64,000 bases of DNA from Denitratisoma oestradiolicum. Its GTDB lineage: Bacteria; Pseudomonadota; Gammaproteobacteria; Burkholderiales; Rhodocyclaceae. The stretch spans positions 124,001-188,000 of the forward strand of contig NZ_LR778301.1 of NCBI RefSeq assembly GCF_902813185.1, given 5' to 3'. Positions 56,481 through 64,000 of the stretch are shown in pieces; position 1 is the first letter of the stretch, and each line of letters starts with the position of its first letter. The translations under genes and the position numbers were made by a program. The notes under the pieces were generated by a model, which worked only from the letters and a program-made list of their open reading frames with translations, had not been told where the DNA came from and ran no database searches.

Positions 56481-59400
56481 ATGTCCGGCATGAAGTCACG
56501 CAGCAGTTCTTCCTGGTGTATTTCTGCGGCCTGCCTGTTTCTGCTTGGCGGAGCCGTGGCAGCGCCCAAGCCGGCGCTACCTGCGCCAACCTCTGGTGAG
56601 CCCGTGCTGCGGATCGAGACCGGCGTCCATCTGGCGCTGATTACCAAAATTGGCACCGATGGTGCCGGCCGCTGGATCGTGACTGCCTCGGAAGACAAGA
56701 CTGCCCGCATCTGGAATGCGGTGACAGGCAAACCGGTGTCCGTGCTTCGCCCCCCCATTGGCGAGGAAAGTGCCGGTACGCTCTATGCGGCAGCCATTTC
56801 TCCGGATGGACGCCAGGTGGCACTCGGGGGCAATGGGAATTTTGATGGCCGCAATACCCATGCCTTGTATCTGTTCGATCGGGCATCTGGTGCGCTGCCA
56901 CCCAAGAGTACCCTGTCGGGCCTGGAAGCCCCCCTGACCCAGATTGCTTGGTCCAGGGACAGTCAGTTCATCGCTATCGGCCTGCGCCAGGAGGGGCTGC
57001 GCGTATTTCGCCGCAACCTGGGTTTTGTTGGCGCCGACCCGGAATATAACGAAGCCATCTATGGCGCCGACTTTTCCCGCGATGGACGCCTGATCACCGC
57101 CAGCCTCGATGGCGCCTTGCGCCTTTACATCATTGGCAAGGCCGGTCTGGAGCGCGTGGCTAGACGTCAGGCCCCAGGGGGGAAACCCTATTCTGTGGCT
57201 TTCTCGCCGGATGGAGCGCTGGTCGCCCTGGGCTATCAGGATGGACCGCGCGTCGATGTGCTCGACACCAATACCCTGGAACTTGCTTATACGGCCCAGG
57301 TCCGGGCGAATGGCAACCTGGGCCGCGTTGCCTGGTCCGATGATGGCCAGATTCTGTACGCGGGAGGGAGCGCCAACAGCGGTGGTCGTTTCCTGCTGTA
57401 CGCTTTCGCCGATGCCGGTCGTGGCCAGAGCCGGGAGATTGGCAGCTTTGCCAACACCATCACCGGACTGGCAACCCTGGGCGCCGGCGTTGTCGCGGCC
57501 AGCGCCGAACCTTCCTGGGCCGCCTTTGACGGCAGCGGTATTTCCCGAATTGGGGCGCGCCCCCAGTCCGCTGATTTCCGTGATGCCGGAGAAAATTTTC
57601 GTGTGGCCGATGACGGTCATGGGCTGGTCTTCCCCATGATGGTCAAGGGACCGTCCCTAGTGTTCGATCTCAGTCAGGGTAGCCTCAAACAGGCCACTCC
57701 CGGTCCGGAACTGAAGTCGCCGCGCTTGCCCAAGCGGGGTAGCGGCCCGGCAGACTGGAAGAATTCCCTGACGCCGAAACTCGATGGCCGCGCCCTTCCG
57801 CTTCGCCCCGGGGAAGTCTCCCGTAGTGCGGCCCTGGCGGGAGACAATCGTTTCGTCCTCGGTACAGACTGGAATTTGCGTCTCTTTGACGCCAATGGCC
57901 GTGCCCTCTGGGAGCGTCGCATTCCGGCCGCCGCCTGGGCCGTCAACATCACCGGGGACAGCCGCTGGGCAATCGCTGGTTTGGGGGATGGTACCGTGCG
58001 CTGGTATCGACTGGCCGATGGACTGGAACAACTGGCCCTGTTTGTCCATGCCGATCAGGAACGCTGGATCATCTGGTCTCCCAAAGGTTATTACGACACT
58101 TCGATTGGTGGCGAGAATCTGGTGGGCTGGCATCTGAATCGTGCCTTCAATCAGAGTGCCGACTTCTTTTCCGTGGGGCGTTTCCGTGAGCGCTTTTACC
58201 AACCTGGCACTATTCAGAAGATTCTGGCGCTGGCGGATGAGGATGACGCGGAGCGGCAAACCCGACAGGAACTGGCGGCTATCGCCGCGATGAATGCGGA
58301 ACCCGTGGCGCCAGTTCAACTCCAGGCGAAGGTCCCGCAGGAAGGCAAGGGACGCAAGTCGGCCTCAGTAGCCGGCCCGGCGTCCGCCGCTTCCGCAAGG
58401 CTGGTGGAAATCGTGCCGCCCATCATTGAGCTTCAGTCCGACAGTCAGGTGGAAGCTGTTGGTGATCTGGTCACCGTGCGCTATGCGGTGCGCACTCCCC
58501 AGGATGCTCCGGTCAAGGACATCAAGATTCGTGTCAATGGCCGTCTTGACCGCAGCATCAAACCGGTATCCCAGCGGGCCTTGCAGGGGGAGATACCAGT
58601 CCAGGAGGTACAGGTGCGAGTGCCTCCGGGCAAGGATGCCGAGATTCTGCTGATCGCCGAAAATCGCAATGCCAAGTCGGATCCGGTCAGTATCAAGGTG
58701 AGCCGTGGCGCCACCATGCCCAAGGCCGCAGCGGGCGACAAGGCCGACTTTGAGACCCTGTACATGCTGGTGGTTGCGGTCAACAAGTATCCGGGGGCGA
58801 ATGAGCTGGTCAGCCCGGTCAAGGATGCCAATGCCTTCAAGGCCCAAATGGCCCGCATTGCCAATCCTCCTGCCGGGGTGCGCAAGATCTACAACCGCAT
58901 TGAGTTCAAGATGCTCACCGACGACATGGCGACGCGGGAGAACATCCTCGAAGGCCTGAAGTGGCTCAAGACCAACATGAAGGAAAAGGATGCGGGCGTG
59001 CTTTTCCTGTCCGGCCATGGCATTGCCCAGGGTAAATCCTATTACTACATCCCCTTCAAGCCGGGCGGCATGGCAGGCAAGCCGGAGGAGTGGCTACCGG
59101 GCGACCAGATTGTTGGTACCCTGCAAAGCCTGCCCGGGCGCGCCATGTTCTTCCTCGATACCTGTTATGCCGGCGCCCTGACCAACCAGGCATCCAATGC
59201 CACAGACATCATCAACAAGATCGACGACGAGCGGGGCGTCATCGTGTTTGCATCGTCCACCGGTAAGGAAAAGTCTGGGGAGGACGACGAGAACGGTTTC
59301 TTCACCAAGGCCCTGATAGAGGGTTTGCGGGGCGAGGCTGTGGACAAGAAAGACAATCTGATCTATCCCACCTTACTCAAGCGCTATGTCACGCGCCGGG

Positions 59401-59483
59401 TCAAGGAGTTGTCCGACAATCAGCAGCGGCCCTTCATCAGCGATCATGGGATCGACGAACCGATCGCCATCGTTATAAAGTAA
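56481..59483 (+). CDS. Exported WD40-repeat/caspase fusion protein
   Basis: A 1000-residue protein. A signal peptide ends GAVAAP (about 28). A WD40-like beta-propeller (about 45-560; ASEDKTARIWNAVTG is a clear repeat) is followed by a linker and Ig-like region (about 650-755), then a C14 caspase-like domain (about 765-1000). His846 is in FLSGHGIA and Cys895 in FLDTCYAGA, so the dyad is intact. It is clearly different from the caspase at 45669. The propeller may sense or bind a target. A periplasmic or surface protease is inferred from the signal peptide. Confidence 0.9.
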   Translation: MSGMKSRSSSSWCISAACLFLLGGAVAAPKPALPAPTSGEPVLRIETGVHLALITKIGTDGAGRWIVTASEDKTARIWNAVTGKPVSVLRPPIGEESAGTLYAAAISPDGRQVALGGNGNFDGRNTHALYLFDRASGALPPKSTLSGLEAPLTQIAWSRDSQFIAIGLRQEGLRVFRRNLGFVGADPEYNEAIYGADFSRDGRLITASLDGALRLYIIGKAGLERVARRQAPGGKPYSVAFSPDGALVALGYQDGPRVDVLDTNTLELAYTAQVRANGNLGRVAWSDDGQILYAGGSANSGGRFLLYAFADAGRGQSREIGSFANTITGLATLGAGVVAASAEPSWAAFDGSGISRIGARPQSADFRDAGENFRVADDGHGLVFPMMVKGPSLVFDLSQGSLKQATPGPELKSPRLPKRGSGPADWKNSLTPKLDGRALPLRPGEVSRSAALAGDNRFVLGTDWNLRLFDANGRALWERRIPAAAWAVNITGDSRWAIAGLGDGTVRWYRLADGLEQLALFVHADQERWIIWSPKGYYDTSIGGENLVGWHLNRAFNQSADFFSVGRFRERFYQPGTIQKILALADEDDAERQTRQELAAIAAMNAEPVAPVQLQAKVPQEGKGRKSASVAGPASAASARLVEIVPPIIELQSDSQVEAVGDLVTVRYAVRTPQDAPVKDIKIRVNGRLDRSIKPVSQRALQGEIPVQEVQVRVPPGKDAEILLIAENRNAKSDPVSIKVSRGATMPKAAAGDKADFETLYMLVVAVNKYPGANELVSPVKDANAFKAQMARIANPPAGVRKIYNRIEFKMLTDDMATRENILEGLKWLKTNMKEKDAGVLFLSGHGIAQGKSYYYIPFKPGGMAGKPEEWLPGDQIVGTLQSLPGRAMFFLDTCYAGALTNQASNATDIINKIDDERGVIVFASSTGKEKSGEDDENGFFTKALIEGLRGEAVDKKDNLIYPTLLKRYVTRRVKELSDNQQRPFISDHGIDEPIAIVIK

Positions 59484-59507
59484 CTATTCATCAAAGGGAG
59501 ACTCCAC

Positions 59508-60182
59508 ATGAATGCCAAGCTCGTTCAACGCCCCATCGCTGCCGCAGTGGCCGCCGCCATATTGCTTTCTGCCTGTGCCACCAATCCGGATGGTTCCATC
59601 AAGATGGACGATCGGGCCAAGGGCGCCCTGATCGGGGCCGCCGCCGGCTGCGCCCTGGCCAGCGCCGCCGGCAGCGACTGCGTCAAGGGCGCCGTGGTGG
59701 GGGCCGCGGTGGGTTTCCTGGTGGGCTGGTATTTCGAGTCCAAGAAAGTGGCCGACGCCAAGCAGGTCAATGCCGAGTATCAAAAAAAGAAAGTGGCGAT
59801 TCCCAAGAAGGAAATCACGCCGGTTGCCTTTTCCAGCAATGTCCAGCGGGCCGAACCAAACGCCCAGGGCGAACAGGAGGTGCAGATCACTTCCAGCACT
59901 GATTTGATCGGCTATGGCGACAAGGTTCCGGAAGTCAGTCAGAAGTATGCGATCTACGACGAGAACAACAAACTGGTGGAGGAAAAGACCGAGAAGCTGA
60001 CGGCCGTGGATGGCGCCGGCCGCTACCAGACCACGTCCAAGTTCAAGAAACCCGCCAATGCCAAGGGCAAGAACTACACGGTGAAGACCACTTTGCTGGC
60101 CAACAACAAGACCTACAAGGAAAACAGTTACAAGGTTTCCTTCGAGGACAGCGGTCGCATCATCGTGGCTCTGGCTAACTGA
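59508..60182 (+). CDS. Glycine-zipper lipoprotein
   Basis: A 224-residue protein with lipobox LLSAC near residue 23. A glycine-zipper segment (KGALIGAAAGCALASAAG and VVGAAVGFLVGWYF, about 38-75) could pack into the outer membrane. The rest (about 85-220) is a beta-rich domain with many Lys. GGGAG lies about 8 bases upstream, 24 bp after the caspase gene. It converges with the cyclase gene, overlapping by 8 bp. Not assigned to a named family. Confidence 0.8.
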   Translation: MNAKLVQRPIAAAVAAAILLSACATNPDGSIKMDDRAKGALIGAAAGCALASAAGSDCVKGAVVGAAVGFLVGWYFESKKVADAKQVNAEYQKKKVAIPKKEITPVAFSSNVQRAEPNAQGEQEVQITSSTDLIGYGDKVPEVSQKYAIYDENNKLVEEKTEKLTAVDGAGRYQTTSKFKKPANAKGKNYTVKTTLLANNKTYKENSYKVSFEDSGRIIVALAN

Positions 60183-62070
60183 TACCCAGGATCTCGCAGG
60201 CCGCCACCAACTGGGCGCGGCCCTTCACCTTCAGCGCATGGTGGGCGCCGGTCACCACGACCGGCCCCGCCGCATCGACCGTCGCCTGGCTGGCCAGGAT
60301 AGGCGCTCCCACTTCCTTGGTCATGCCTTCCAGCCGGGAGGCGGTATTCACCGTGTCGCCAATGGCCGTGTACTCCATGCGGCTGCTGGCGCCGATATTG
60401 CCCACCACCGCGTCGCCGGTATGAATGCCAATGCCGATGTCGAACTGGGATAGGCCCCGGCCGGCAAAGCGCACCTCCATCCAGGTGCGGAACTCCACCG
60501 CCACCTTACGTAGCGCCACGGCTGCCCGCAGGGCGCGGGCCGCATGGTCGTCCTGGCGCAGGGGGGCTCCGAATTCCGCCATGATGGCGTCACCGATGAA
60601 CTTGTCGATGGTGGCGCCTTCTTTCAGCAGCACGGTGCAGGCCTGTTCCAGATAGGTGTTCAGCATCTCCACCACTTCCTTTGGGGTCAATTTCTCGGAA
60701 AGGGTGGTGAAGTTGCGGATGTCGGAGAACAGCACCGTCACCCGCATGGCCTGCCCGCCCAGTTCCGGGAGTTCGGGTGATGCCAGCAGCGCCGTCATCA
60801 CCTGGGGTGATACGTAGCGGCCAAATAGGGCATTCAGATGGGAGCGCTCCCGCTCCTCACGGGTCAGACGCAACAGAAACAGGGTGCCGACCACCATGCC
60901 CAGGCCTAGATGCAGGTGGGCCAAGGGAAACAACACCATCCGGCCATGGAGCAGATAGGCGATGAAGGTGAAGCCCAGAGCCAGGGCCATGGCGAGCAGC
61001 AGGGTCCAGCTCATTGGCAGACGCATGCCCAGGAAGGCCAGGATGCCGAAGGCGGCGGCAAAGGTGGCCAGTCGCAGCCAGTTCGACAGGGGATCGACAA
61101 AACTTCCCGAGAGCAGGCTTTCAATGATGGAAGCCTGAATTTCCGGCCCGGACATCAGGGCATTGGCGCGGCCCAGGGTAGTGGAGTAGGGGGTCGGGTG
61201 TACGTCGTTCATGCCAGCGTAGCCGGCGCCGATGACTACCGCCTTGCCGGCCAGGGCACGCACTGCCGGGTCCCGTTCCGCGTTGGGGGCCAGCAGCCGC
61301 TGAAAGGACAGGGCGGCGATGCTTCCCGGCGGGCCGGCGAAGACGATGGGCCAGGCGTCCTGGGCGGCTACCGTGCGATTGCCAAAGCGCCAATGAGCGG
61401 CGGTCGGGTCCTGGCCCGTGTGGCGTATCGCGGCCAGCATGCCCAGGGTCAGATGGGGCATGCCCTCCAGGGTGCGCCGAGTTCCGTTGGCGGCGAAGCG
61501 GCGTACCACCCCGTCGGCATCTGCCTCCAGATTGGCCAGGCCCACATGGGGAACCAGCGCGAAGTCGGGCAGGGCCAGCAGATAGTCGGGGCTGGGCAAA
61601 ATGTAATCCCCTTCCTTGTCCCCATCGCCGATACGAAAAGCCGCCAGCAGCACGTTGCCCCGATTGATCTGTTGGCGGAAGGGCTGGTCGTAGCTGCGGG
61701 TCGCTTCCTCGGGGGCAAGCTTCAGCTTTTCCAGCCAGCGTTCCGGGCTGCCGCTGAAGAGAAAGTCCAGGGCCACGGTCTTGGCACCCACGGCGTCGAG
61801 TACTCCCAGGGCGCGGGCGAAGTGGGGTGTCCAGAAAGCCAGGGGCTCATCGGGCTGGGAAGACAAAGTTGGATCATCGATCATCACCAGAGCCACATGA
61901 GAGGCTTCGTGATGTTTGCCGGCTAGGCGATGCCAGAGGTCGCTGTAGAGGGATTCGGCGCGATCGGCGAATCCGCTGCGGTAGAGGGATTCGGCAACCC
62001 CGACGCTGAGGAACGTGGCGCAAAGGGCCAGCAACCAAGCCTTGGTGGTTAACCGACGCATGGTGGTCAT
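60175..62070 (-). CDS. CHASE2-domain adenylate cyclase
   Basis: A 631-residue inner-membrane sensor. ATG 62070 is used; the open frame upstream runs through a repeat. TM1 near 10-30 is followed by a periplasmic CHASE2 domain (about 35-300, VALVMIDDPTLS), three TM helices (about 325-400) and a class III cyclase domain (about 440-625). Metal Asp residues are in FSDIRNFT and GDAIMAEFG; Lys in IDKFIGD and Asp in AIGDTVNTASRLE indicate ATP specificity. It may signal envelope conditions through cAMP. CHASE2 cyclases often travel with FecR-domain genes. Confidence 0.9.
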   Translation of the reverse strand: MTTMRRLTTKAWLLALCATFLSVGVAESLYRSGFADRAESLYSDLWHRLAGKHHEASHVALVMIDDPTLSSQPDEPLAFWTPHFARALGVLDAVGAKTVALDFLFSGSPERWLEKLKLAPEEATRSYDQPFRQQINRGNVLLAAFRIGDGDKEGDYILPSPDYLLALPDFALVPHVGLANLEADADGVVRRFAANGTRRTLEGMPHLTLGMLAAIRHTGQDPTAAHWRFGNRTVAAQDAWPIVFAGPPGSIAALSFQRLLAPNAERDPAVRALAGKAVVIGAGYAGMNDVHPTPYSTTLGRANALMSGPEIQASIIESLLSGSFVDPLSNWLRLATFAAAFGILAFLGMRLPMSWTLLLAMALALGFTFIAYLLHGRMVLFPLAHLHLGLGMVVGTLFLLRLTREERERSHLNALFGRYVSPQVMTALLASPELPELGGQAMRVTVLFSDIRNFTTLSEKLTPKEVVEMLNTYLEQACTVLLKEGATIDKFIGDAIMAEFGAPLRQDDHAARALRAAVALRKVAVEFRTWMEVRFAGRGLSQFDIGIGIHTGDAVVGNIGASSRMEYTAIGDTVNTASRLEGMTKEVGAPILASQATVDAAGPVVVTGAHHALKVKGRAQLVAACEILGIS

Positions 62071-62077
62071 GGGTGGC

Positions 62078-62243
62078 CTAACGCACATGGAAGCCGATTT
62101 TCCGCCCTGATCCATGAAATACGCGAAAGGCAGGAAGGCCCACCCCCTCCCGACCTCCCCCTCTCCGGGGGAGGTGACGATATCGGCTCGCTACGCTCGA
62201 CAGTTCGATCTGCCATCATTTCAATTCGCTGTTTCACGCTAAA
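62078..62243 (+). repeat. Dispersed intergenic element between cyclase and methyltransferase
   Basis: The left end CTAACGCACATGG and right end GTTTCACGCTAAAC match the ends of the 8.7 and 38.6 kb elements. The core TCGGCTCGCTACGCTCGACA and the hairpin CCCCCTCTCCGGGGGAGG are also present. The right end overlaps the methyltransferase stop codon (TAG at 62241-62239 on the minus strand). Confidence 0.75.
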
Positions 62244-62859
62244 CAGGAAAGGCGATGCCGGTACTCATGTAACCGGCGATGCGTGGGGTGCGCTCGGCGT
62301 AGCCGGAGTGGCTTTCGCCGATACGAAATCCACCCTCCCGCAACAGCAGGGATACGTCACGGTTTACGTTGCAGCCGCCGAACACCTTGCGCCAGAGGGG
62401 ATTCACCCGGTCCTGCCAGCGCTGCACTCCCGGGTCCGGGGCGCGGCCATGCTCGGCAAACAGCAGTCGGCCGTCGGGTTTGAGCACCCGCCGCATTTGC
62501 GCCAGGGAGGCGGCTACATCGGGAATGGTGCACAGGGCGAAGGTGACCACCACGGTATCCACACTGGCATCGGGCAGGGGAATGTCCTCCGCTCCTGCAT
62601 TGATCAACTCCACCGCGAAGGGCAGGCCGCCCAGTCGTTGCCGGGCCAGCCTGAGCATGGGCTCGCCCGGGTCGATGCCAATCAGCTGTTCGACCTGGGC
62701 ATGATCGTAGAAGGGCAGGTTATGGCCTGAGCCGACGCCGATTTCCAGGACCCGCCCCCGGGCCTGGGGCACCACCCCGGCCCGGCGCTCTCGGATCACC
62801 TCCTGGTTGCAGCCCCAGTCGATGAGGCGCGGCAGGATGTGGTTCTCGTAGAGCGACAC
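62239..62859 (-). CDS. Class I SAM-dependent methyltransferase
   Basis: A 206-residue methyltransferase of the UbiE/COQ5-like (Methyltransf_11) type. Motif I is VLEIGVGSGHNLPFYD near residue 37, an acidic ligand follows in IGIDPGE, and motif IV-like VVVTFALCTIPD is near 104. Substrate is unknown. The stop lies in the right end of a repeat element. It is 12 bp after ilvA on the same strand and may be cotranscribed with it. Confidence 0.88.
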   Translation of the reverse strand: MSLYENHILPRLIDWGCNQEVIRERRAGVVPQARGRVLEIGVGSGHNLPFYDHAQVEQLIGIDPGEPMLRLARQRLGGLPFAVELINAGAEDIPLPDASVDTVVVTFALCTIPDVAASLAQMRRVLKPDGRLLFAEHGRAPDPGVQRWQDRVNPLWRKVFGGCNVNRDVSLLLREGGFRIGESHSGYAERTPRIAGYMSTGIAFPV

Positions 62860-62871
62860 GGCAGTTTCCTT

Positions 62872-64000
62872 TCAGCCCAGGAACAGCTTGTAGGCGGGAT
62901 TGCGGCTCTCGTCCCAGTGCAGATAGCCCAGGGTCTTGAGGAAGTTTTTGAATGCCTTCATCTCGGCGCGGGGCACCTGCATGCCCACCAGGACCCTGCC
63001 GTAGTCGGCGCCATGGTTGCGGTAATGGAACAGGGAGATATTCCAACCCTGGCTCATGTGGTCGAGAAAATTCATCAGGGCGCCGGGGCGCTCGGGAAAC
63101 TCGAATCGATAGAGCAGTTCGTCCTTGAGGGAAGGCGCATGGCCGCCGACCATGTGCCGCACATGGAGCTTGGCCATTTCGTCGTCGGTCAGGTCCAGGG
63201 CCGGCAGATCGTGACGGCGCAGGCTTTCCACCAGCTTCAGGGATTCAGCCCGGTGGGCCACCTGGACGCCGACGAAGACGTGGGCTTCCTTGACATCGGA
63301 GTAGCGATAGTTGAATTCGGTGATGGCGTGGCGGCCGATCAGGTTGCAGAAACGCTTGAAGCTGCCGGGTTTTTCCGGGATGGTCACGGCCAGCACGGCT
63401 TCCCGCTGTTCCCCCACCTCGGCCCGTTCGGCGACGAAGCGCAGCCGGTCGAAATTGGTGTTGGCTCCCGAGGCGATAGCCACCAGGGTTTTGCCCTTGA
63501 GCCGGTTCTTTTTGGCGTAGGCCTTGGCGCCGGCAATGGCCAGGGCGCCGGAGGGCTCCAGAATGGAACGGGTATCCTCGAACACGTCCTTGATGGCGGC
63601 GCAGATGGCGTCGGTGTCCACCAGGACGATGCCGTCGAGCAGTTCCCGGCAGAGACGGAAGGTTTCCTCGCCGACGAATTTCACTGCCGTACCATCGGCG
63701 AACAGCCCCACCTGGTCGAGTCGTATGCGCCGCCCCGCCTTGATGGAGCGGGCCATGGCATCGGCATCGATAGTCTCGACGCCGATCACCTTGATATCGG
63801 GCCGCAGGCGCTTGATATAGGCAGCAACGCCGGCGGCCAGGCCGCCGCCGCCGATGGGCACGAACACGGCATCGATGGTCTCCGGGTGCTGGCGCAGGAT
63901 TTCCATGCCCACCGTGCCCTGGCCGGCGATCACGTCGGGATCGTCGTAGGGATGGACAAAGGTCAGGCCCTGTTTCTTTTCCAGGGCCTTGGCGTGGGTG
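62872..64000 (-). CDS. ilvA: Threonine ammonia-lyase, biosynthetic (C-terminal part)
   Basis: The gene runs off the right edge, so its 5' end is missing; about 376 codons are visible. The visible catalytic part has PYDDPDVIAGQGT, the PLP phosphate loop GGGGLAAG and a Ser/Gly-rich IASGANTNF. Two ACT-like regulatory domains follow (about the last 180 residues), as in the isoleucine-inhibited biosynthetic enzyme. It converts threonine to 2-oxobutanoate, the first step of isoleucine synthesis. Confidence 0.95.
   Translation of the reverse strand, partial: THAKALEKKQGLTFVHPYDDPDVIAGQGTVGMEILRQHPETIDAVFVPIGGGGLAAGVAAYIKRLRPDIKVIGVETIDADAMARSIKAGRRIRLDQVGLFADGTAVKFVGEETFRLCRELLDGIVLVDTDAICAAIKDVFEDTRSILEPSGALAIAGAKAYAKKNRLKGKTLVAIASGANTNFDRLRFVAERAEVGEQREAVLAVTIPEKPGSFKRFCNLIGRHAITEFNYRYSDVKEAHVFVGVQVAHRAESLKLVESLRRHDLPALDLTDDEMAKLHVRHMVGGHAPSLKDELLYRFEFPERPGALMNFLDHMSQGWNISLFHYRNHGADYGRVLVGMQVPRAEMKAFKNFLKTLGYLHWDESRNPAYKLFLG

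Noticed and set aside
45669..62070. Caspase plus nucleotide cyclase as an anti-phage (CBASS-like or gasdermin-type) system
   Set aside because: The caspases and partners carry signal peptides or lipoboxes, the cyclase is a CHASE2 membrane adenylate cyclase rather than a CD-NTase, and no effector or gasdermin-like gene is visible.
62071..62115. Upstream start of the CHASE2 cyclase at 62115
   Set aside because: The added codons lie in the left end of a dispersed repeat; ATG 62070 precedes a normal first TM helix.

Overview
This 64 kb window reads as chromosomal DNA from a high-GC Betaproteobacterium. The best guess is Rhodocyclales or a relative, inferred from gene content only: the O2-independent ubiquinone genes ubiUVT behind an FNR-type box, an OxyR with E. 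coli-like cysteine positions, many GGDEF/EAL proteins, a two-partner secretion locus and a yybP-ykoY manganese riboswitch. Both window ends cut through a gene: a putative symporter on the left and ilvA on the right. I see no tRNA, rRNA, CRISPR array or intact insertion sequence.

Region 1 (0-21 kb) is mostly metabolic. It holds a potABCD-type polyamine ABC transporter, ubiU-ubiV-ubiT, a VanZ-like protein, a MazG-like pyrophosphohydrolase, a thioredoxin-like [2Fe-2S] ferredoxin, an alpha/beta hydrolase and a NodI-type ATPase without an adjacent permease. Next come a c-di-GMP-I riboswitch candidate ahead of a Sel1-like gene and a GGDEF gene, a PhnD/C/E-type importer with a fused double permease, a Cache-PAS-GGDEF protein and a phosphotransferase/AAA kinase fusion. 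Many gene junctions here carry GC-rich intergenic repeats, some as exact 162-bp tandem units. Two repeats sit inside what look like former stop/start overlaps and are flanked by short direct repeats.

Region 2 (21-28 kb) is a two-partner secretion locus. Its TpsA-like exoprotein of about 1490 residues ends, after a long Thr-Pro tract, in a caspase-like (C14) domain with an intact His/Cys dyad. The TpsB transporter follows directly.

Region 3 (28-45 kb) is largely housekeeping and stress defence. It has oxyR, then rubrerythrin, rubredoxin and a rubredoxin reductase-like flavoprotein behind a four-quarter OxyR site, followed by a Mn exporter under a riboswitch. An LLM oxidoreductase, an MFS transporter, uvrA, cca, an NDUFA9-like protein, a soluble lytic transglycosylase, 5-formyl-THF cyclo-ligase and a PAS-GGDEF-EAL protein complete it.

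Region 4 (44.5-62 kb) is the most unusual part. A minus-strand, translationally coupled operon runs FecR-like, outer-membrane beta-barrel, lipoprotein hydrolase, secreted caspase (paralogous to the TpsA caspase) and PatB-like lyase. It diverges from a plus-strand operon with a CsgG-like/peptidoglycan-binding/DUF4384 protein, several small exported proteins with novel repeats, a secreted HExxH protein, an OmpA protein and three small Asn/Gln/Ala repeat proteins resembling curlins. After a strong terminator come a second FecR-like gene, an OmpA lipoprotein, a WD40-caspase protein, a glycine-zipper lipoprotein and a convergent CHASE2 adenylate cyclase. Nearly all of these products carry signal peptides. 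My inference is an envelope or secreted system combining an amyloid-like surface material, an export pore and periplasmic or extracellular caspases. A methyltransferase and ilvA close the window.
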